Below are positions 1 to 8,758 of a stretch of 64,000 bases of DNA, piece after piece. The stretch comes from Pararhizobium sp. (GTDB taxonomy: Bacteria; Pseudomonadota; Alphaproteobacteria; Rhizobiales; Rhizobiaceae). The translations under genes and the position numbers were made by a program. Position 1 is the first letter of the stretch. Every line of letters begins with the position of its first letter. The notes below the pieces were generated by a model. That model did no database searches. It had not been told where the DNA came from and saw only the letters and a list, made by a program, of their open reading frames with translations. The stretch lies in the NCBI GenBank assembly GCA_030655075.1, contig JAURWE010000061.1:124001-188000 (forward strand). The letters are read 5' to 3'.

Positions 1-625
1 GATCGGCACCTATGCCAGTTTGGAGGCGCAGGTCGCCGCCATTGCCGACGACATCGCCTATAACACCCATGACATTGATGACGGCCTGCGCTCGGGCTAT
101 CTCAATTTCGATATGCTGGAGGACATTCCGTTTCTGGCGGGCCTGATGAAAGAGGTGCGCGACCGCTATCCGGGCCTAGAGGCCGGCCGCTTCACCCATG
201 AGATCATGCGCCGCCAGATCACCGCCATGGTCGAGGATGTGATATCAGTGGCGCAGGCGCGGCTGACCGAGGTCAAGCCCGAATGCGCCCAGGATATCCG
301 CAATGCCGACCGGATGATCGCGACCTTCACGCAGGCGATGTCCGAAACCGACCGGCTGATCAAAAAGATGCTGTTTACCCGCATCTACCGCCATCCGGAT
401 GTGATGACGATCCGCGCCAATGCCGCCTCCATCGTCGTCGATCTCTACAAGGCCTTCATGAGCGACCCGCAGCTGATGCAGGGGCACTACTGGGTGGACC
501 ACATCGCCGAGATGCCGGAACCGGTCAAGGCCCGCCATGTCGGCGACTATCTGGCTGGAATGACCGACACATTCGCCATCAGTGTGCACAAGCGCTTGTT
601 TGACCACACTCCGGAATTGCGTTAG
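1..625 (+). CDS. dgt: dGTPase-like triphosphohydrolase, C-terminal part
   Basis: The reading frame is open from the left edge (codons begin at base 2) to a TAG at 623-625, so the gene starts outside the window. About 207 residues are visible. The segment ADDIAYNTHDIDDGL is the late HD-domain motif of deoxyguanosinetriphosphate triphosphohydrolase-like proteins, where the His-Asp pairs bind metal; the helical C-terminal half follows. The family hydrolyses dNTPs to deoxynucleoside plus triphosphate, helping set nucleotide pools. argS follows on the same strand, a common arrangement in rhizobia. The catalytic HD core upstream cannot be checked here. Confidence 0.88.
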   Translation, partial: IGTYASLEAQVAAIADDIAYNTHDIDDGLRSGYLNFDMLEDIPFLAGLMKEVRDRYPGLEAGRFTHEIMRRQITAMVEDVISVAQARLTEVKPECAQDIRNADRMIATFTQAMSETDRLIKKMLFTRIYRHPDVMTIRANAASIVVDLYKAFMSDPQLMQGHYWVDHIAEMPEPVKARHVGDYLAGMTDTFAISVHKRLFDHTPELR

Positions 626-694
626 TCACCCGGCCAATCCACGTTAGCGCCGCAGTACGGCCCCCCACTCATCGCTTCCAGCGGGATGGACACT

Positions 695-2455
695 ATGAAC
701 CTGTTTACGGACTTCGCTTCCAGAATTAAAAAGACACTGGAAGAAATTGATATCATAAAAGAAAAAAGAGCAGAGCTGGATTTCGACCGCATCACGCTCG
801 AGCCGCCGCGCGACCAGAGCCATGGCGATATCGCCACCAATGCGGCGATGGTTCTGGCCAAGCCGCTCGGCACGAATCCGCGTGCGCTTGCCGATATCAT
901 TGCCGGAATGCTGAAGCGGGATCCCGATATCGAGGATGTCTCCGTTGCCGGTCCGGGCTTCATCAACGTCAAGCTGTCGGTTGCCTATTGGCAGCGTGTG
1001 CTGGTGTCGATCGTCGATGCGGGCACGGATTACGGCCGTGGAAATCTCGGCCGTGGCCGCAAGGCCAATGTCGAATATGTCTCCGCCAACCCGACCGGCC
1101 CGATGCATGTCGGCCATTGCCGTGGCGCCGTCGTTGGCGACACGCTGGCCAATTTGCTTGCCTATGCCGGCTTTGCCGTGACCAAGGAATATTACATCAA
1201 CGACGCCGGCTCGCAGATCGACGTGCTCGCGCGCTCTGTGTTCCTGCGCTACCGCGAGGCACTCGGCGAAAAGATCGGCGAAATCCCGGCGGGTCTCTAT
1301 CCGGGCGACTACCTCGTTCCTGTCGGCAAGCTGCTGGCCGATGAATATGGCACGAGCCTGCGCGGCATGCCGGAGGAACGCTGGATGCCGATCATCAAGG
1401 ATAAGGCGATCGCCGCCATGATGGACATGATCCGCGACGATCTCGCCGCGCTCAACGTCGTCCACGAGGTGTTTTATTCCGAGCGCACGCTGCATGAGAA
1501 CGGCGCCGTGCCGATCCGGACTGCCATCAACGACCTGACCTTCAAGGGCCACGTCTACAAGGGAACGCTGCCGCCGCCGAAGGGCCAGCTGCCCGAGGAT
1601 TGGGAAGACCGCGAGCAGACGCTGTTCCGCTCGACCGAGGTCGGCGACGATATCGACCGGCCGCTGATCAAGTCGGATGGCAGCTACACCTACTTTGCCG
1701 CCGACGTTGCCTATTTCAAGGACAAGTTCGATCGCGGTTTCGACGAGATGATCTATGTGCTTGGCGCCGACCACGGCGGCTACGTCAAGCGGCTGGAAGC
1801 GGTCGCCCGGGCGGTGTCTGACGGCAAGTCGAAGCTGACCGTGCTTCTGTGCCAGCTGGTCAAGCTTTACCGCGATGGCGAGCCTGTGAAAATGTCGAAA
1901 CGGTCGGGCGATTTCGTCACGCTGCGGGAAGTCGTCGATGAGGTCGGCCGCGATTCGGTGCGCTTCATGATGATCTATCGTAAGAGTTCCGAACCGCTGG
2001 ACTTCGATTTCGCCAAAGTAACGGAACAGTCGAAAGACAATCCGGTCTTCTATGTCCAGTATGCGCACGCACGCTGCCAGTCGGTCTTCCGCCAGGCGCT
2101 GGAAGCCTTTCCGGATCTCGACCTGTCGCAGGTCAGCCTGTCGGCCGGTCTTGGCGCAAGAATTAGCGATTCTAACGAGTTGCAGCTTGTCGCCAAGCTG
2201 GCAGAATACCCGCGCCTGATCGAGGCTGCTGCCTTGGCGCAGGAGCCGCACCGGGTGGCATTCTACCTCTATGATCTTGCCAGCGCCTTCCATGGACACT
2301 GGAATAAGGGTAAAGAACTGACAGAGTTACGGTTTGTTAACGATAAAAACAGAGAATTGACCATTGCCAGACTTGGGTTGGTCTATGCCGTCGCCTCCGT
2401 TTTGAAGTCGGGCCTGTCGATTACAGGCACCGCCGCACCGGACGAAATGCGATAG
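695..2455 (+). CDS. argS: Arginyl-tRNA synthetase
   Basis: Class I aminoacyl-tRNA synthetase of 586 residues that charges tRNA-Arg in the cytoplasm. The N-terminal region carries the family motif PRDQSHGDIATNAAM. The HIGH-type signature is present as MHVGHCRGA, the KMSKS loop as KMSKRSGDFV, and a C-terminal helical anticodon-binding domain ends the protein. An in-frame ATG at 686 also exists, but the product beginning MNLFTDFASRI from 695 fits the usual alphaproteobacterial N-terminus better. It lies between the dGTPase gene and the SPOR-domain gene on the same strand, probably in one transcription unit. Confidence 0.96.
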   Translation: MNLFTDFASRIKKTLEEIDIIKEKRAELDFDRITLEPPRDQSHGDIATNAAMVLAKPLGTNPRALADIIAGMLKRDPDIEDVSVAGPGFINVKLSVAYWQRVLVSIVDAGTDYGRGNLGRGRKANVEYVSANPTGPMHVGHCRGAVVGDTLANLLAYAGFAVTKEYYINDAGSQIDVLARSVFLRYREALGEKIGEIPAGLYPGDYLVPVGKLLADEYGTSLRGMPEERWMPIIKDKAIAAMMDMIRDDLAALNVVHEVFYSERTLHENGAVPIRTAINDLTFKGHVYKGTLPPPKGQLPEDWEDREQTLFRSTEVGDDIDRPLIKSDGSYTYFAADVAYFKDKFDRGFDEMIYVLGADHGGYVKRLEAVARAVSDGKSKLTVLLCQLVKLYRDGEPVKMSKRSGDFVTLREVVDEVGRDSVRFMMIYRKSSEPLDFDFAKVTEQSKDNPVFYVQYAHARCQSVFRQALEAFPDLDLSQVSLSAGLGARISDSNELQLVAKLAEYPRLIEAAALAQEPHRVAFYLYDLASAFHGHWNKGKELTELRFVNDKNRELTIARLGLVYAVASVLKSGLSITGTAAPDEMR

Positions 2456-2519
2456 TATTGTCACCATTTCCCCACATTGCACTGGCAAGAAGCGCCTTAG
2501 TAGTTGTGAGTGGAGAAGC

Positions 2520-5500
2520 ATGGCAGACAAACAATTCGCACGCAGCGGGACTTCGGATTTCGACATCTCCGTAGACGATCCACTTGCCGAACTGGCAAGG
2601 ATTGTCGGGTATGAAGAAAAGCCGCCCGCAACGCAGCGCGACCTGGAGCCTGCCAGGACACCGGTCGCCGTCCGCCGCGAGCCCGTCTTCGCCCTCGAAG
2701 ACGAACTCATGCAGGCTTTCGAAACCTACGAGGCGCCCCGTTTCGATCCGGTGAAGACCGTTTCGGCACGTCTTGCCGAAAGCGCTCCCGACATCGAGCC
2801 GGTTGCGGATGTCGAAGAGCCGCGTTTTGCCGCTGAACCGGAAGCTGAACCCGAAGAACTGGCCTACGAAGAGTTGGCCGAAGATTTCCCGGAAGACGTT
2901 GCTGTTGAGGCTGTAGAAGCCACGGCAGTGCCAGCCGTTGAGGCCGAGCCGGTTGAAGAAGCCGCGTTCGACGTGTCCGCCGATCTCGAACACGAACTCG
3001 AGCTGTCGATCGGTCATGCGCCTGAAGACGATATCGCCTGGGAAGCCTATGAGGCCTCTCAGGCTGCCGTTAGTGCTGCGGAGCCGGAACAGGCTGCCGA
3101 GCGCGTCCAGGACGAGCCTGTAGCCCAGGAAGACCTCTACGCTGCCCTGCCTGCCTTCGAAGTCTCTGCCGGGGAAGAGCCTCTGGCTGACGAACCTGTG
3201 GCCGTCCCTGCCTTTGTCGAGCCGGTAGAAGCTGCCGCGCAGGAGCGGGTTGAAACCCGGGCCGCCTGGTCGGATATTGATGAGCTGCTTGAAGAGGTCG
3301 AGCGGTTTCCGGTTCCTCCCACCAAGAACAACCCTGTGCTTGAGGTCGCCGTACCTGCAGCACAGCCCGCCGAGCAGGCCCGAAAGATCAACTACCCGTT
3401 CACGCCGACCTTCGGCCGCGCCACACCGGTTGTCTCCGCTGCAGGTGGATCAAGCTCCGCATTTGCCACACCGATCCCGCAGCACACGCCGCGTGCCATC
3501 GAGCAGCCAGCGGTCGAGACTGTGGCAAACGTGCAAACAGGCTCCGTCGAGCCCGAATACAACGCCGAAGATGCAAGCTTCGTTTCTGACGGCCTGCCGC
3601 TGGAAACCGCAGTGCCGGACGAGCAGGAACCTTTGGACCTGCAGTCCGCTGCAGAAGAACCCGATTTCGATCTCGACAATTTCGAGCTTGAACTGTCCGA
3701 CATCGAGCTTGATGTCGATGCCGGCGAATTCGAAATGAGTTCGGAAGAGGATTTCTCCGAGCAGCCGGTGGTCTTGGCCGAACAGTCGGTCAACCGGCAG
3801 CCGGCAGCTGAAACGGTTTTTGATCCGCACGAATTCGGCGCCGCCAGCGAGCCCGCTGTTGTCGAGCCGCTGCCTTTCGATCCGACGATGATCACGACAA
3901 CCGAAGAGGCGGTTCAGACAATCGCCGAGATGAATGTGCCGCAGCTGCCCGTTGCCGAGAAGGAACAGGCCTACCGTTCGGATTACGACCTCGATATCGA
4001 TGCCGAAATCGGCCAGCTTTTCAAGGATACGGCGGCCGTCTCGGATGCTGTCGTTGTCCCGGCTGCCGCTGCCAGTGCTAACGACTATTTCCCGGATCCG
4101 GTCTGGGCTGCCGCCTCGCAGCGTGTCGAGCGCAAGCAGAGCCAGGATGCTGATGCGCTGGATGATTTCGAGCGCGCTCTGGAAGAGGATTTCCGCCGGT
4201 CGCTCAGCGAGCCGCGCCAGCAGCGTCCGGTCGATGATTCGGCCGACTACGCCGACGTTGCGACTTTGCCCTCCGACGGACGTTACGATGGCCGCCGATG
4301 GATGCCTGCCGGCGTGATAGCGCTGGGCATCGTTGCCGTGCTGGCCCTCGGTGGCGGTGTCTATGCCTTCATGGGCAGCAGCGAAACCGCATCGAGCGAC
4401 GGTCCGCAAATTATTCTCGCCGACAAGACGCCCACCAAGATCGTTCCGGAAGAAAAGGGCGGCAAGACCGTTCCGAACCAGGACAAGGCCGTTTACGACC
4501 GCGTCGCCGGCAACCAGAACGTCGATCCGTCGCAAAAGGCGCTGGTCTCGAGCGTCGAAGAGCCGGTCGACGTCGTTCAGCGCACGCTGACGCCGGAAGC
4601 CTTGCCGCTCGAAGGCGCCAATGACGATGCGGATGCGGGAGCTTCGGCCTTTGACAGCGAAGCCGGCGAGCGGCTTCTGCCGAATGCCGAAAATGCCGAC
4701 ACCAAGTTGGACGAGCAGAAGCCCGGCGTCGCACCCCGCAAGGTCCGCACCATGGTGGTCAAGCCGGACGGCACGCTGGTTGCGCGCGAGGAAATCGTGA
4801 CGCAGCCAGTGACCGAAGACGCAAAGCTTCCCGCTGAGACGGCCAATGCCACACGCGGGGTTGAACCCCTCGACACATCGGTCGCCGTTAGTGAGAAGCC
4901 GGTAACCGGAACGGTTGCGGCTGACAAGATTGCCGCTGACAAGCTTGCTGCCGATAAGGCTGCTGCGCAGAAAACCGCCGAAACGCCTGTCGTTGCCGAA
5001 GCTGAAACCGAACTGCGCCCGATCGAGGACACGCCCGCTGAGGCCACGGCGAAAGCTCTGGCGGAGGCCGCAGATACTACGGTCGAAGGCACCGCGCCGG
5101 TCCGCGCCGTTAAGACCACGACGATCAGCGAAAAGGCGCCGATTCCGGAAACCCGCCCGGTCGATCAGCCTGTCACCGTCGTCGGCACCGTGACGGATCA
5201 GGGCAACGTTTCCAACAAGGTGACGACCACGCCGGTGGCCGACACGGAAGTGGCCACTGCCGCTGCCGAGACCCAACAGGTGGCTGCGGTGAGCCCCGGC
5301 GGCTACGTCATGCAGATCGCCTCGCTGCCGTCTGCAGGCGACGCCCAGGCATCCTATAGCAACCTGTCGAAAAAATTCGGCAGCGTCATCGGCGGTCGTG
5401 GTGTTGATATCCGCGAAGCCAATATCCCGAACAAGGGTACATTCTATCGGGTCCGCATTCCGGCAGGCTCACGCGAAGAAGCCAATGCACTCTGCACACG

Positions 5501-5540
5501 CTACAAGAAAGCCGGCGGCAGTTGCCTCGTGACGAAATAA
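2520..5540 (+). CDS. SPOR-domain inner-membrane protein with long acidic cytoplasmic region
   Basis: This is a 1006-residue protein. Residues 1 to about 590 are rich in Glu, Ala, Pro and Val and look disordered. One membrane segment lies near residues 596-618 (GVIALGIVAVLALGGGVYAF). A periplasmic linker rich in Ala, Lys and Thr, with short repeats such as ADKIAADKLAADKAAA, precedes a C-terminal SPOR domain from about residue 925. SPOR domains bind denuded glycan strands at division sites, so a role at the septal cell wall is likely. In many rhizobia the equivalent gene is followed by nagZ, scpA/scpB and tat genes, which are absent here. A strong terminator follows directly. Confidence 0.9.
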   Translation: MADKQFARSGTSDFDISVDDPLAELARIVGYEEKPPATQRDLEPARTPVAVRREPVFALEDELMQAFETYEAPRFDPVKTVSARLAESAPDIEPVADVEEPRFAAEPEAEPEELAYEELAEDFPEDVAVEAVEATAVPAVEAEPVEEAAFDVSADLEHELELSIGHAPEDDIAWEAYEASQAAVSAAEPEQAAERVQDEPVAQEDLYAALPAFEVSAGEEPLADEPVAVPAFVEPVEAAAQERVETRAAWSDIDELLEEVERFPVPPTKNNPVLEVAVPAAQPAEQARKINYPFTPTFGRATPVVSAAGGSSSAFATPIPQHTPRAIEQPAVETVANVQTGSVEPEYNAEDASFVSDGLPLETAVPDEQEPLDLQSAAEEPDFDLDNFELELSDIELDVDAGEFEMSSEEDFSEQPVVLAEQSVNRQPAAETVFDPHEFGAASEPAVVEPLPFDPTMITTTEEAVQTIAEMNVPQLPVAEKEQAYRSDYDLDIDAEIGQLFKDTAAVSDAVVVPAAAASANDYFPDPVWAAASQRVERKQSQDADALDDFERALEEDFRRSLSEPRQQRPVDDSADYADVATLPSDGRYDGRRWMPAGVIALGIVAVLALGGGVYAFMGSSETASSDGPQIILADKTPTKIVPEEKGGKTVPNQDKAVYDRVAGNQNVDPSQKALVSSVEEPVDVVQRTLTPEALPLEGANDDADAGASAFDSEAGERLLPNAENADTKLDEQKPGVAPRKVRTMVVKPDGTLVAREEIVTQPVTEDAKLPAETANATRGVEPLDTSVAVSEKPVTGTVAADKIAADKLAADKAAAQKTAETPVVAEAETELRPIEDTPAEATAKALAEAADTTVEGTAPVRAVKTTTISEKAPIPETRPVDQPVTVVGTVTDQGNVSNKVTTTPVADTEVATAAAETQQVAAVSPGGYVMQIASLPSAGDAQASYSNLSKKFGSVIGGRGVDIREANIPNKGTFYRVRIPAGSREEANALCTRYKKAGGSCLVTK

Positions 5541-5572
5541 TCGTCCGACGGCTTGGACGCACATAAACAAAC

Positions 5573-5603
5573 AAAGGCCCGAAGAGCGATCTTCGGGCCT
5601 TTT
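5573..5603 (+). terminator. Rho-independent terminator after the SPOR-domain gene
   Basis: A perfect 12-bp stem (AAAGGCCCGAAG at 5573-5584, CTTCGGGCCTTT at 5591-5602) with a 6-nt loop ends in a T-run, 32 bases after the stop codon. It can serve the plus-strand operon. Its A-rich left arm would also give a T-run for the minus-strand gene ending at 5628, except that it lies immediately downstream of that gene, so it is probably bidirectional. Confidence 0.9.
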
Positions 5604-5627
5604 ACTTTTAGGAAATTGCAGCGCTGT

Positions 5628-6605
5628 TCAGTAGCGGACGAGGACTTCCTGCATGCGTTTGATTTCGCCGATCCGGGCCTTGGCTTCCTGATAGCCGCGA
5701 TCGATCGCTTCGCCGGCCCGGTGGAATTCTGACAGGCCGATATCGGCCAGCCGTGGATGCAGCGCCAGATCCGGCGGGTCGCCGGCAAGCCGGGCCCGGG
5801 AAATTCGATCCTGGATGATGTTGAAGGCCTGGACCATGACGCCGGTCATACCCATGCGGGCCGCATTGGCATTCTGTGGTGTGGACTGCGGATCGATCGG
5901 CTGCATGCTGGCATTGTGCTTGATGACGGCCGAGCGGCCGTAGAGATCGTAATGCAGGTTGACGGCAACGACGAGTGTCTGCTCGTAGGCGCGGCAGACC
6001 GAGACCGGAACCGGGTTGACGAGGGCGCCATCGACCAGCGTGCGGCCGTTGCATTTGACCGGTTCGAAAATGCCGGGCAGGGCGTAGGAGGCCCTGAGTG
6101 CCGTGATCAGCGAACCGCTGCCGATCCAGACCTCATGGCCGCTGTTGACCTCGGTCGCCACGGCGATGAAGGTCCGGTCGAGATCCTCGATGGCGAGGTC
6201 TTCGAGATGTTCGCGCATGCGCTTGGTCAGCCGCATGCCGCCGAACAGTCCGCCGCCGCCGATGGTGAAATCGAGCAGGCCCGCGATCCGCCGCATGGTC
6301 AGCGATCGGGCAAAGGTTTCGAGTTCGTCGAGTTTGCCGGCGAGATAACAGCCGCCGACGAGCGCGCCGATCGAGGTGCCGGCGATCATGCCGACCTCGA
6401 TGCCTTCCTCGTCCAGGGCCCGCAACACGCCGATATGGGCCCAGCCGCGCGCCGCACCGCCGCCGAGCGCCAGGGCGATGCGCGTCTTGGCTTTTTTCTC
6501 GTCAAGCGGGGGCGGAGAGGGCAACTGAAGGTCGTGGCTCGGCGGCCCCGCAGACACCGGCGTCTCCGATGTCATCGCACCTCGATTAAACGTCCAGTTC
6601 AGCAT
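5628..6605 (-). CDS. Patatin-like phospholipase family protein
   Basis: This is a 325-residue lipid acyl hydrolase of the bacterial RssA/patatin type. It has the oxyanion-hole motif GGGAARG at residues 48-54, the nucleophile elbow GTSIG with Ser78, and the Asp of the Ser-Asp dyad in VDGALVNPVP (Asp192). It has no signal peptide, so it probably acts in the cytoplasm or at the inner membrane face. The start at 6605 is chosen because GAGGAG lies 7 bases upstream; the open frame reaches back to 6770 but would run into hisI. The proline-rich N-terminus is probably unstructured. The in vivo substrate is unknown. Confidence 0.88.
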   Translation of the reverse strand: MLNWTFNRGAMTSETPVSAGPPSHDLQLPSPPPLDEKKAKTRIALALGGGAARGWAHIGVLRALDEEGIEVGMIAGTSIGALVGGCYLAGKLDELETFARSLTMRRIAGLLDFTIGGGGLFGGMRLTKRMREHLEDLAIEDLDRTFIAVATEVNSGHEVWIGSGSLITALRASYALPGIFEPVKCNGRTLVDGALVNPVPVSVCRAYEQTLVVAVNLHYDLYGRSAVIKHNASMQPIDPQSTPQNANAARMGMTGVMVQAFNIIQDRISRARLAGDPPDLALHPRLADIGLSEFHRAGEAIDRGYQEAKARIGEIKRMQEVLVRY

Positions 6606-6711
6606 TCGCCGCTCCTCGGGGCCATCAGAAACCCGTGTCACGATTAAGCGCCCAGTCTGGTTGCAAAATCGTGAAGACGCCTGTTCGGCTGTCCCAAAAG
6701 CAAGCAGATGC

Positions 6712-7167
6712 CTATTTTTTACCGTACACGTCCTCTGGATGAAAATGCTGCGGTGAGCTGGTAATTTCAAGGCCTGCTTTGCCCTCTGCGGTCACGTTTA
6801 TCGTGCGATAGAAACATGAGCGTCGGCCGGTGTGGCAGGTGGCGTCGTGGCCGGCGACGTGGACCTTCAGCCACACGGCATCCTGGTCGCAGTCGGTGCG
6901 GATCTCGACGACCGTTTGCAGGTTTCCCGACGTCTCGCCCTTCTTCCACAGGCTCTGGCGCGAGCGGCTGTAATAGTGGGCGATGCCGGTCTCAAGCGTG
7001 AGGCCGAGCGCCTCGGCATTCATGTGGGCGACCATCAGCAGTTCGCCGTCGCGGGCATCGGTGACGACGGCGGTGACGAGGCCGGCCGCATCGAAACGCG
7101 GCGTGAAGACCGGGCCTGTTTCCAGTTCGGCCGTGTCGGTGGAGGGCGGAGGAAAATCGATGCTCAT
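6712..7167 (-). CDS. hisI: Phosphoribosyl-AMP cyclohydrolase
   Basis: This 151-residue enzyme opens the adenine ring of phosphoribosyl-AMP, the third step of histidine biosynthesis. The Mg-binding aspartates are in TDCDQDAVW (Asp92, Asp94, Asp96). The Zn-binding cysteines are Cys93 and the pair in CHTGRRSC (Cys111, Cys118). It is a stand-alone HisI without the HisE pyrophosphohydrolase domain, as is usual in alphaproteobacteria. folE lies 31 bases upstream on the same strand, suggesting co-transcription from the folE promoter and leader. The rest of the his pathway is not in this window. Confidence 0.95.
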   Translation of the reverse strand: MSIDFPPPSTDTAELETGPVFTPRFDAAGLVTAVVTDARDGELLMVAHMNAEALGLTLETGIAHYYSRSRQSLWKKGETSGNLQTVVEIRTDCDQDAVWLKVHVAGHDATCHTGRRSCFYRTINVTAEGKAGLEITSSPQHFHPEDVYGKK

Positions 7168-7198
7168 GCGGCCGGTCCCGTCTGCGGGGACCGGGTGT

Positions 7199-7816
7199 TT
7201 AGCCGCCGCCCCTGATCATGGTGATGAAGCGAACCTGCTCGGATGCCTCGCTCTTGAACTCACCGGTAAAGGTGGTGGTCAGCGTTGTCGAGCCCTGTTT
7301 CTGGACCCCGCGCATGGCCATGCACATATGCTCGGCCTCGATCATCACGGCGACGCCGCGCGGCTGCAGCGTTTCGTCGATCGCCTTGGCGATCTGCGCC
7401 GTCATGGTTTCCTGCGTCTGCAGGCGGCGGCCGAAAATCTCGACGACCCGGGCGATCTTCGACAAGCCGAGAACCCGGCCCTTCGGCAGATAGGCCACAT
7501 GCGCCTTGCCGATGATCGGCACCATATGATGTTCGCAATGGGAGAAGAACGGAATGTCCTTGACCAGAACCATGTCGTCGTAACCGGCGACTTCCTCGAA
7601 CGTGCGGCCGAGCACGTCTTCGGCGGCGAGATCGTAGCCGGAAAACAGCTCTTTATAGGCTTTCGCGACGCGCGCCGGCGTATCCAGCAGGCCTTCGCGC
7701 TCCGGGTCGTCACCGGCCCAGCGCAGAAGCACGCGCACGGCGTCTTCCGCCTCTTTCTGGCTGGGGCGTCCGGTCCCATCTTCGATGCGGGGGAAATTTT
7801 TGACGATAGCGTCCAT
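7199..7816 (-). CDS. folE: GTP cyclohydrolase I
   Basis: This 205-residue enzyme converts GTP to 7,8-dihydroneopterin triphosphate, the first committed step of folate synthesis. Zn ligands are visible as Cys94 and His97 in SHCEHHMVP and Cys165 in EAEHMCMAMRG. The conserved strand LPKGRVLGLSKIAR follows the Zn site, and QTQETMTAQIA marks the pterin-binding core. The start is preceded by GAAGGA. A structured leader matching the position of the alphaproteobacterial folE RNA motif lies directly upstream, so feedback by tetrahydrofolate is likely. hisI follows closely. Confidence 0.96.
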   Translation of the reverse strand: MDAIVKNFPRIEDGTGRPSQKEAEDAVRVLLRWAGDDPEREGLLDTPARVAKAYKELFSGYDLAAEDVLGRTFEEVAGYDDMVLVKDIPFFSHCEHHMVPIIGKAHVAYLPKGRVLGLSKIARVVEIFGRRLQTQETMTAQIAKAIDETLQPRGVAVMIEAEHMCMAMRGVQKQGSTTLTTTFTGEFKSEASEQVRFITMIRGGG

Positions 7817-7824
7817 AATCCTTC

Positions 7825-7892
7825 GAACCCTTTTGCAGGCTAACTGACGTGGTTATCGGACTCGCCACTGACCATTCGCCTAACCCTGCAGG
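7825..7892 (-). ncRNA. Probable folE-motif (THF-II type) riboswitch leader
   Basis: On the minus strand, just ahead of folE, the sequence can fold with TGCAGG (7885-7890) against CCTGCA (7834-7839), or alternatively with AGGC against GCCT. An inner GTGG/CCAC stem is flanked by the asymmetric loops GGTCA and GTCAG. The aptamer would end about 10 bases before the folE ribosome binding site, allowing control of translation. The folE RNA motif (THF-II riboswitch) is known upstream of folE in alphaproteobacteria. The assignment rests on position and this fold, not on a covariance-model score. Confidence 0.55.
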
Positions 7893-8144
7893 CATGGGTT
7901 CCGTCGGCGGGCTCCGGGGCTTTCGGTTCTGCTTCGCAGTGCAGAGGCCGAACAGCACGGTTTCCCAATCAACAGGTGCCAAATTGCGTCATTGCAAATC
8001 TGTCACCCCAACACGAGATATCATATAGTAATGCGGGATGATTGCAAAAGGGCGCGCTGCGTCGCAGCCGTGCTTTTTTCCGCCAGTTGCTAAAAAATCA
8101 TGCCCCAATGAACGGCAAACAGGAAAAAACGGAACCAGGCCGCG
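7893..8144. other. Divergent intergenic region, folE / scaffold gene
   Basis: Together with the folE leader this makes a 328-base gap between divergent genes. It must hold promoters for both directions. The AT-richer stretch near 8015-8035 (GATATCATATAGTAATG) is a plausible promoter area. A GC-rich hairpin, GGTTCTGCTTCGCAGTGCAGAGGCC, with CTGC/GCAG pairing lies near 7924-7948. No open frame with coding character was seen. Confidence 0.4.
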
Positions 8145-8597
8145 ATGATGGACGATATTTACAACGGCAAGATCCTTGAATTCGCTGGCAATATTCCGCT
8201 GACCGGAAGGCTGGAGAATGCCCAGGCCGAAGCCAGCGCCCATTCCAAACTCTGCGGCTCGCGGCTGAAGGTCTGGCTGAGCATGGACGGCGACACGATT
8301 TCGGGCTTTGCCCATGAGGTCAAGGCCTGCGCGCTCGGCCAGGCGTCCGCCTCGGTCATGGCCCGCCACGCCGTCGGCGCCACCGCCGCCGAAATCAGCA
8401 CCGCCCGCGCCGACATGCTGGCCATGCTGAAGGCGGACGGCGAGGGCCCCACCGGCCGCTTCGAGGACATGCGTTACCTGAAACCCGTGCGCGACTACAA
8501 GGCCCGCCACGCCTCCACCATGCTCACGTTTGATGCGGTGGTCGATGCGATCGGCCAGATCGAGGCGGCGCGGGAAGTTTTGGCGGCCGGGGAATGA
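8145..8597 (+). CDS. IscU/SufU-like iron-sulfur scaffold family protein
   Basis: This 150-residue protein has the NifU-N/IscU fold signature. Two of the three conserved cysteines are recognisable: Cys37 in SKLCGSRLKVWL and Cys62 in HEVKACALGQASASVM. At the third position, where IscU has His-Cys-Ser, this protein reads RHASTML, so the Cys is Ala (residue 123). A classical three-Cys scaffold is therefore unlikely; a carrier or altered binding role is possible. The start is the ATG at 8145, with a second ATG one codon later. It is divergent from folE and followed by a repeat zone and yidD. Confidence 0.82.
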   Translation: MMDDIYNGKILEFAGNIPLTGRLENAQAEASAHSKLCGSRLKVWLSMDGDTISGFAHEVKACALGQASASVMARHAVGATAAEISTARADMLAMLKADGEGPTGRFEDMRYLKPVRDYKARHASTMLTFDAVVDAIGQIEAAREVLAAGE

Positions 8598-8615
8598 GAG
8601 GGGTGGAGCACCTTT

Positions 8616-8745
8616 CCTCTTCTCCCCGGCGGGGAGAAGGTGGCCTGAAAGGCCGGATGAGGGGGAGCCACGGCCTGCGAGCGCGCAGCGAGGCCCCCTC
8701 ATCGTCACGCTGCGCGCGACACTTCTCCCCGTTGGGGAGAAGAGG
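8616..8745. repeat. RIME-like intergenic repeat
   Basis: The outer ends are inverted copies of the sequence CTCTTCTCCCCG (8617-8628) and its complement (near 8733-8744), each itself part of a small hairpin (CTTCTCCCCGGCGGGGAGAAG). The inner arms GATGAGGGGG and CCCCCTCATC pair as well. This two-level inverted design is typical of rhizobial intergenic mosaic elements (RIME). It fills most of the gap between the scaffold gene and yidD. It has no coding potential. Confidence 0.8.
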
Positions 8746-8758
8746 GAGCGTGCGGCGC

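Noticed and set aside
644..2299. Long minus-strand open frame opposite argS
   Set aside because: It lies antisense to a clear argS and has no recognisable domain; high GC makes long shadow frames common here.
3450..5276. 608-codon minus-strand frame opposite the SPOR-domain gene
   Set aside because: It mirrors the low-complexity coding sequence on the other strand and has no family features.
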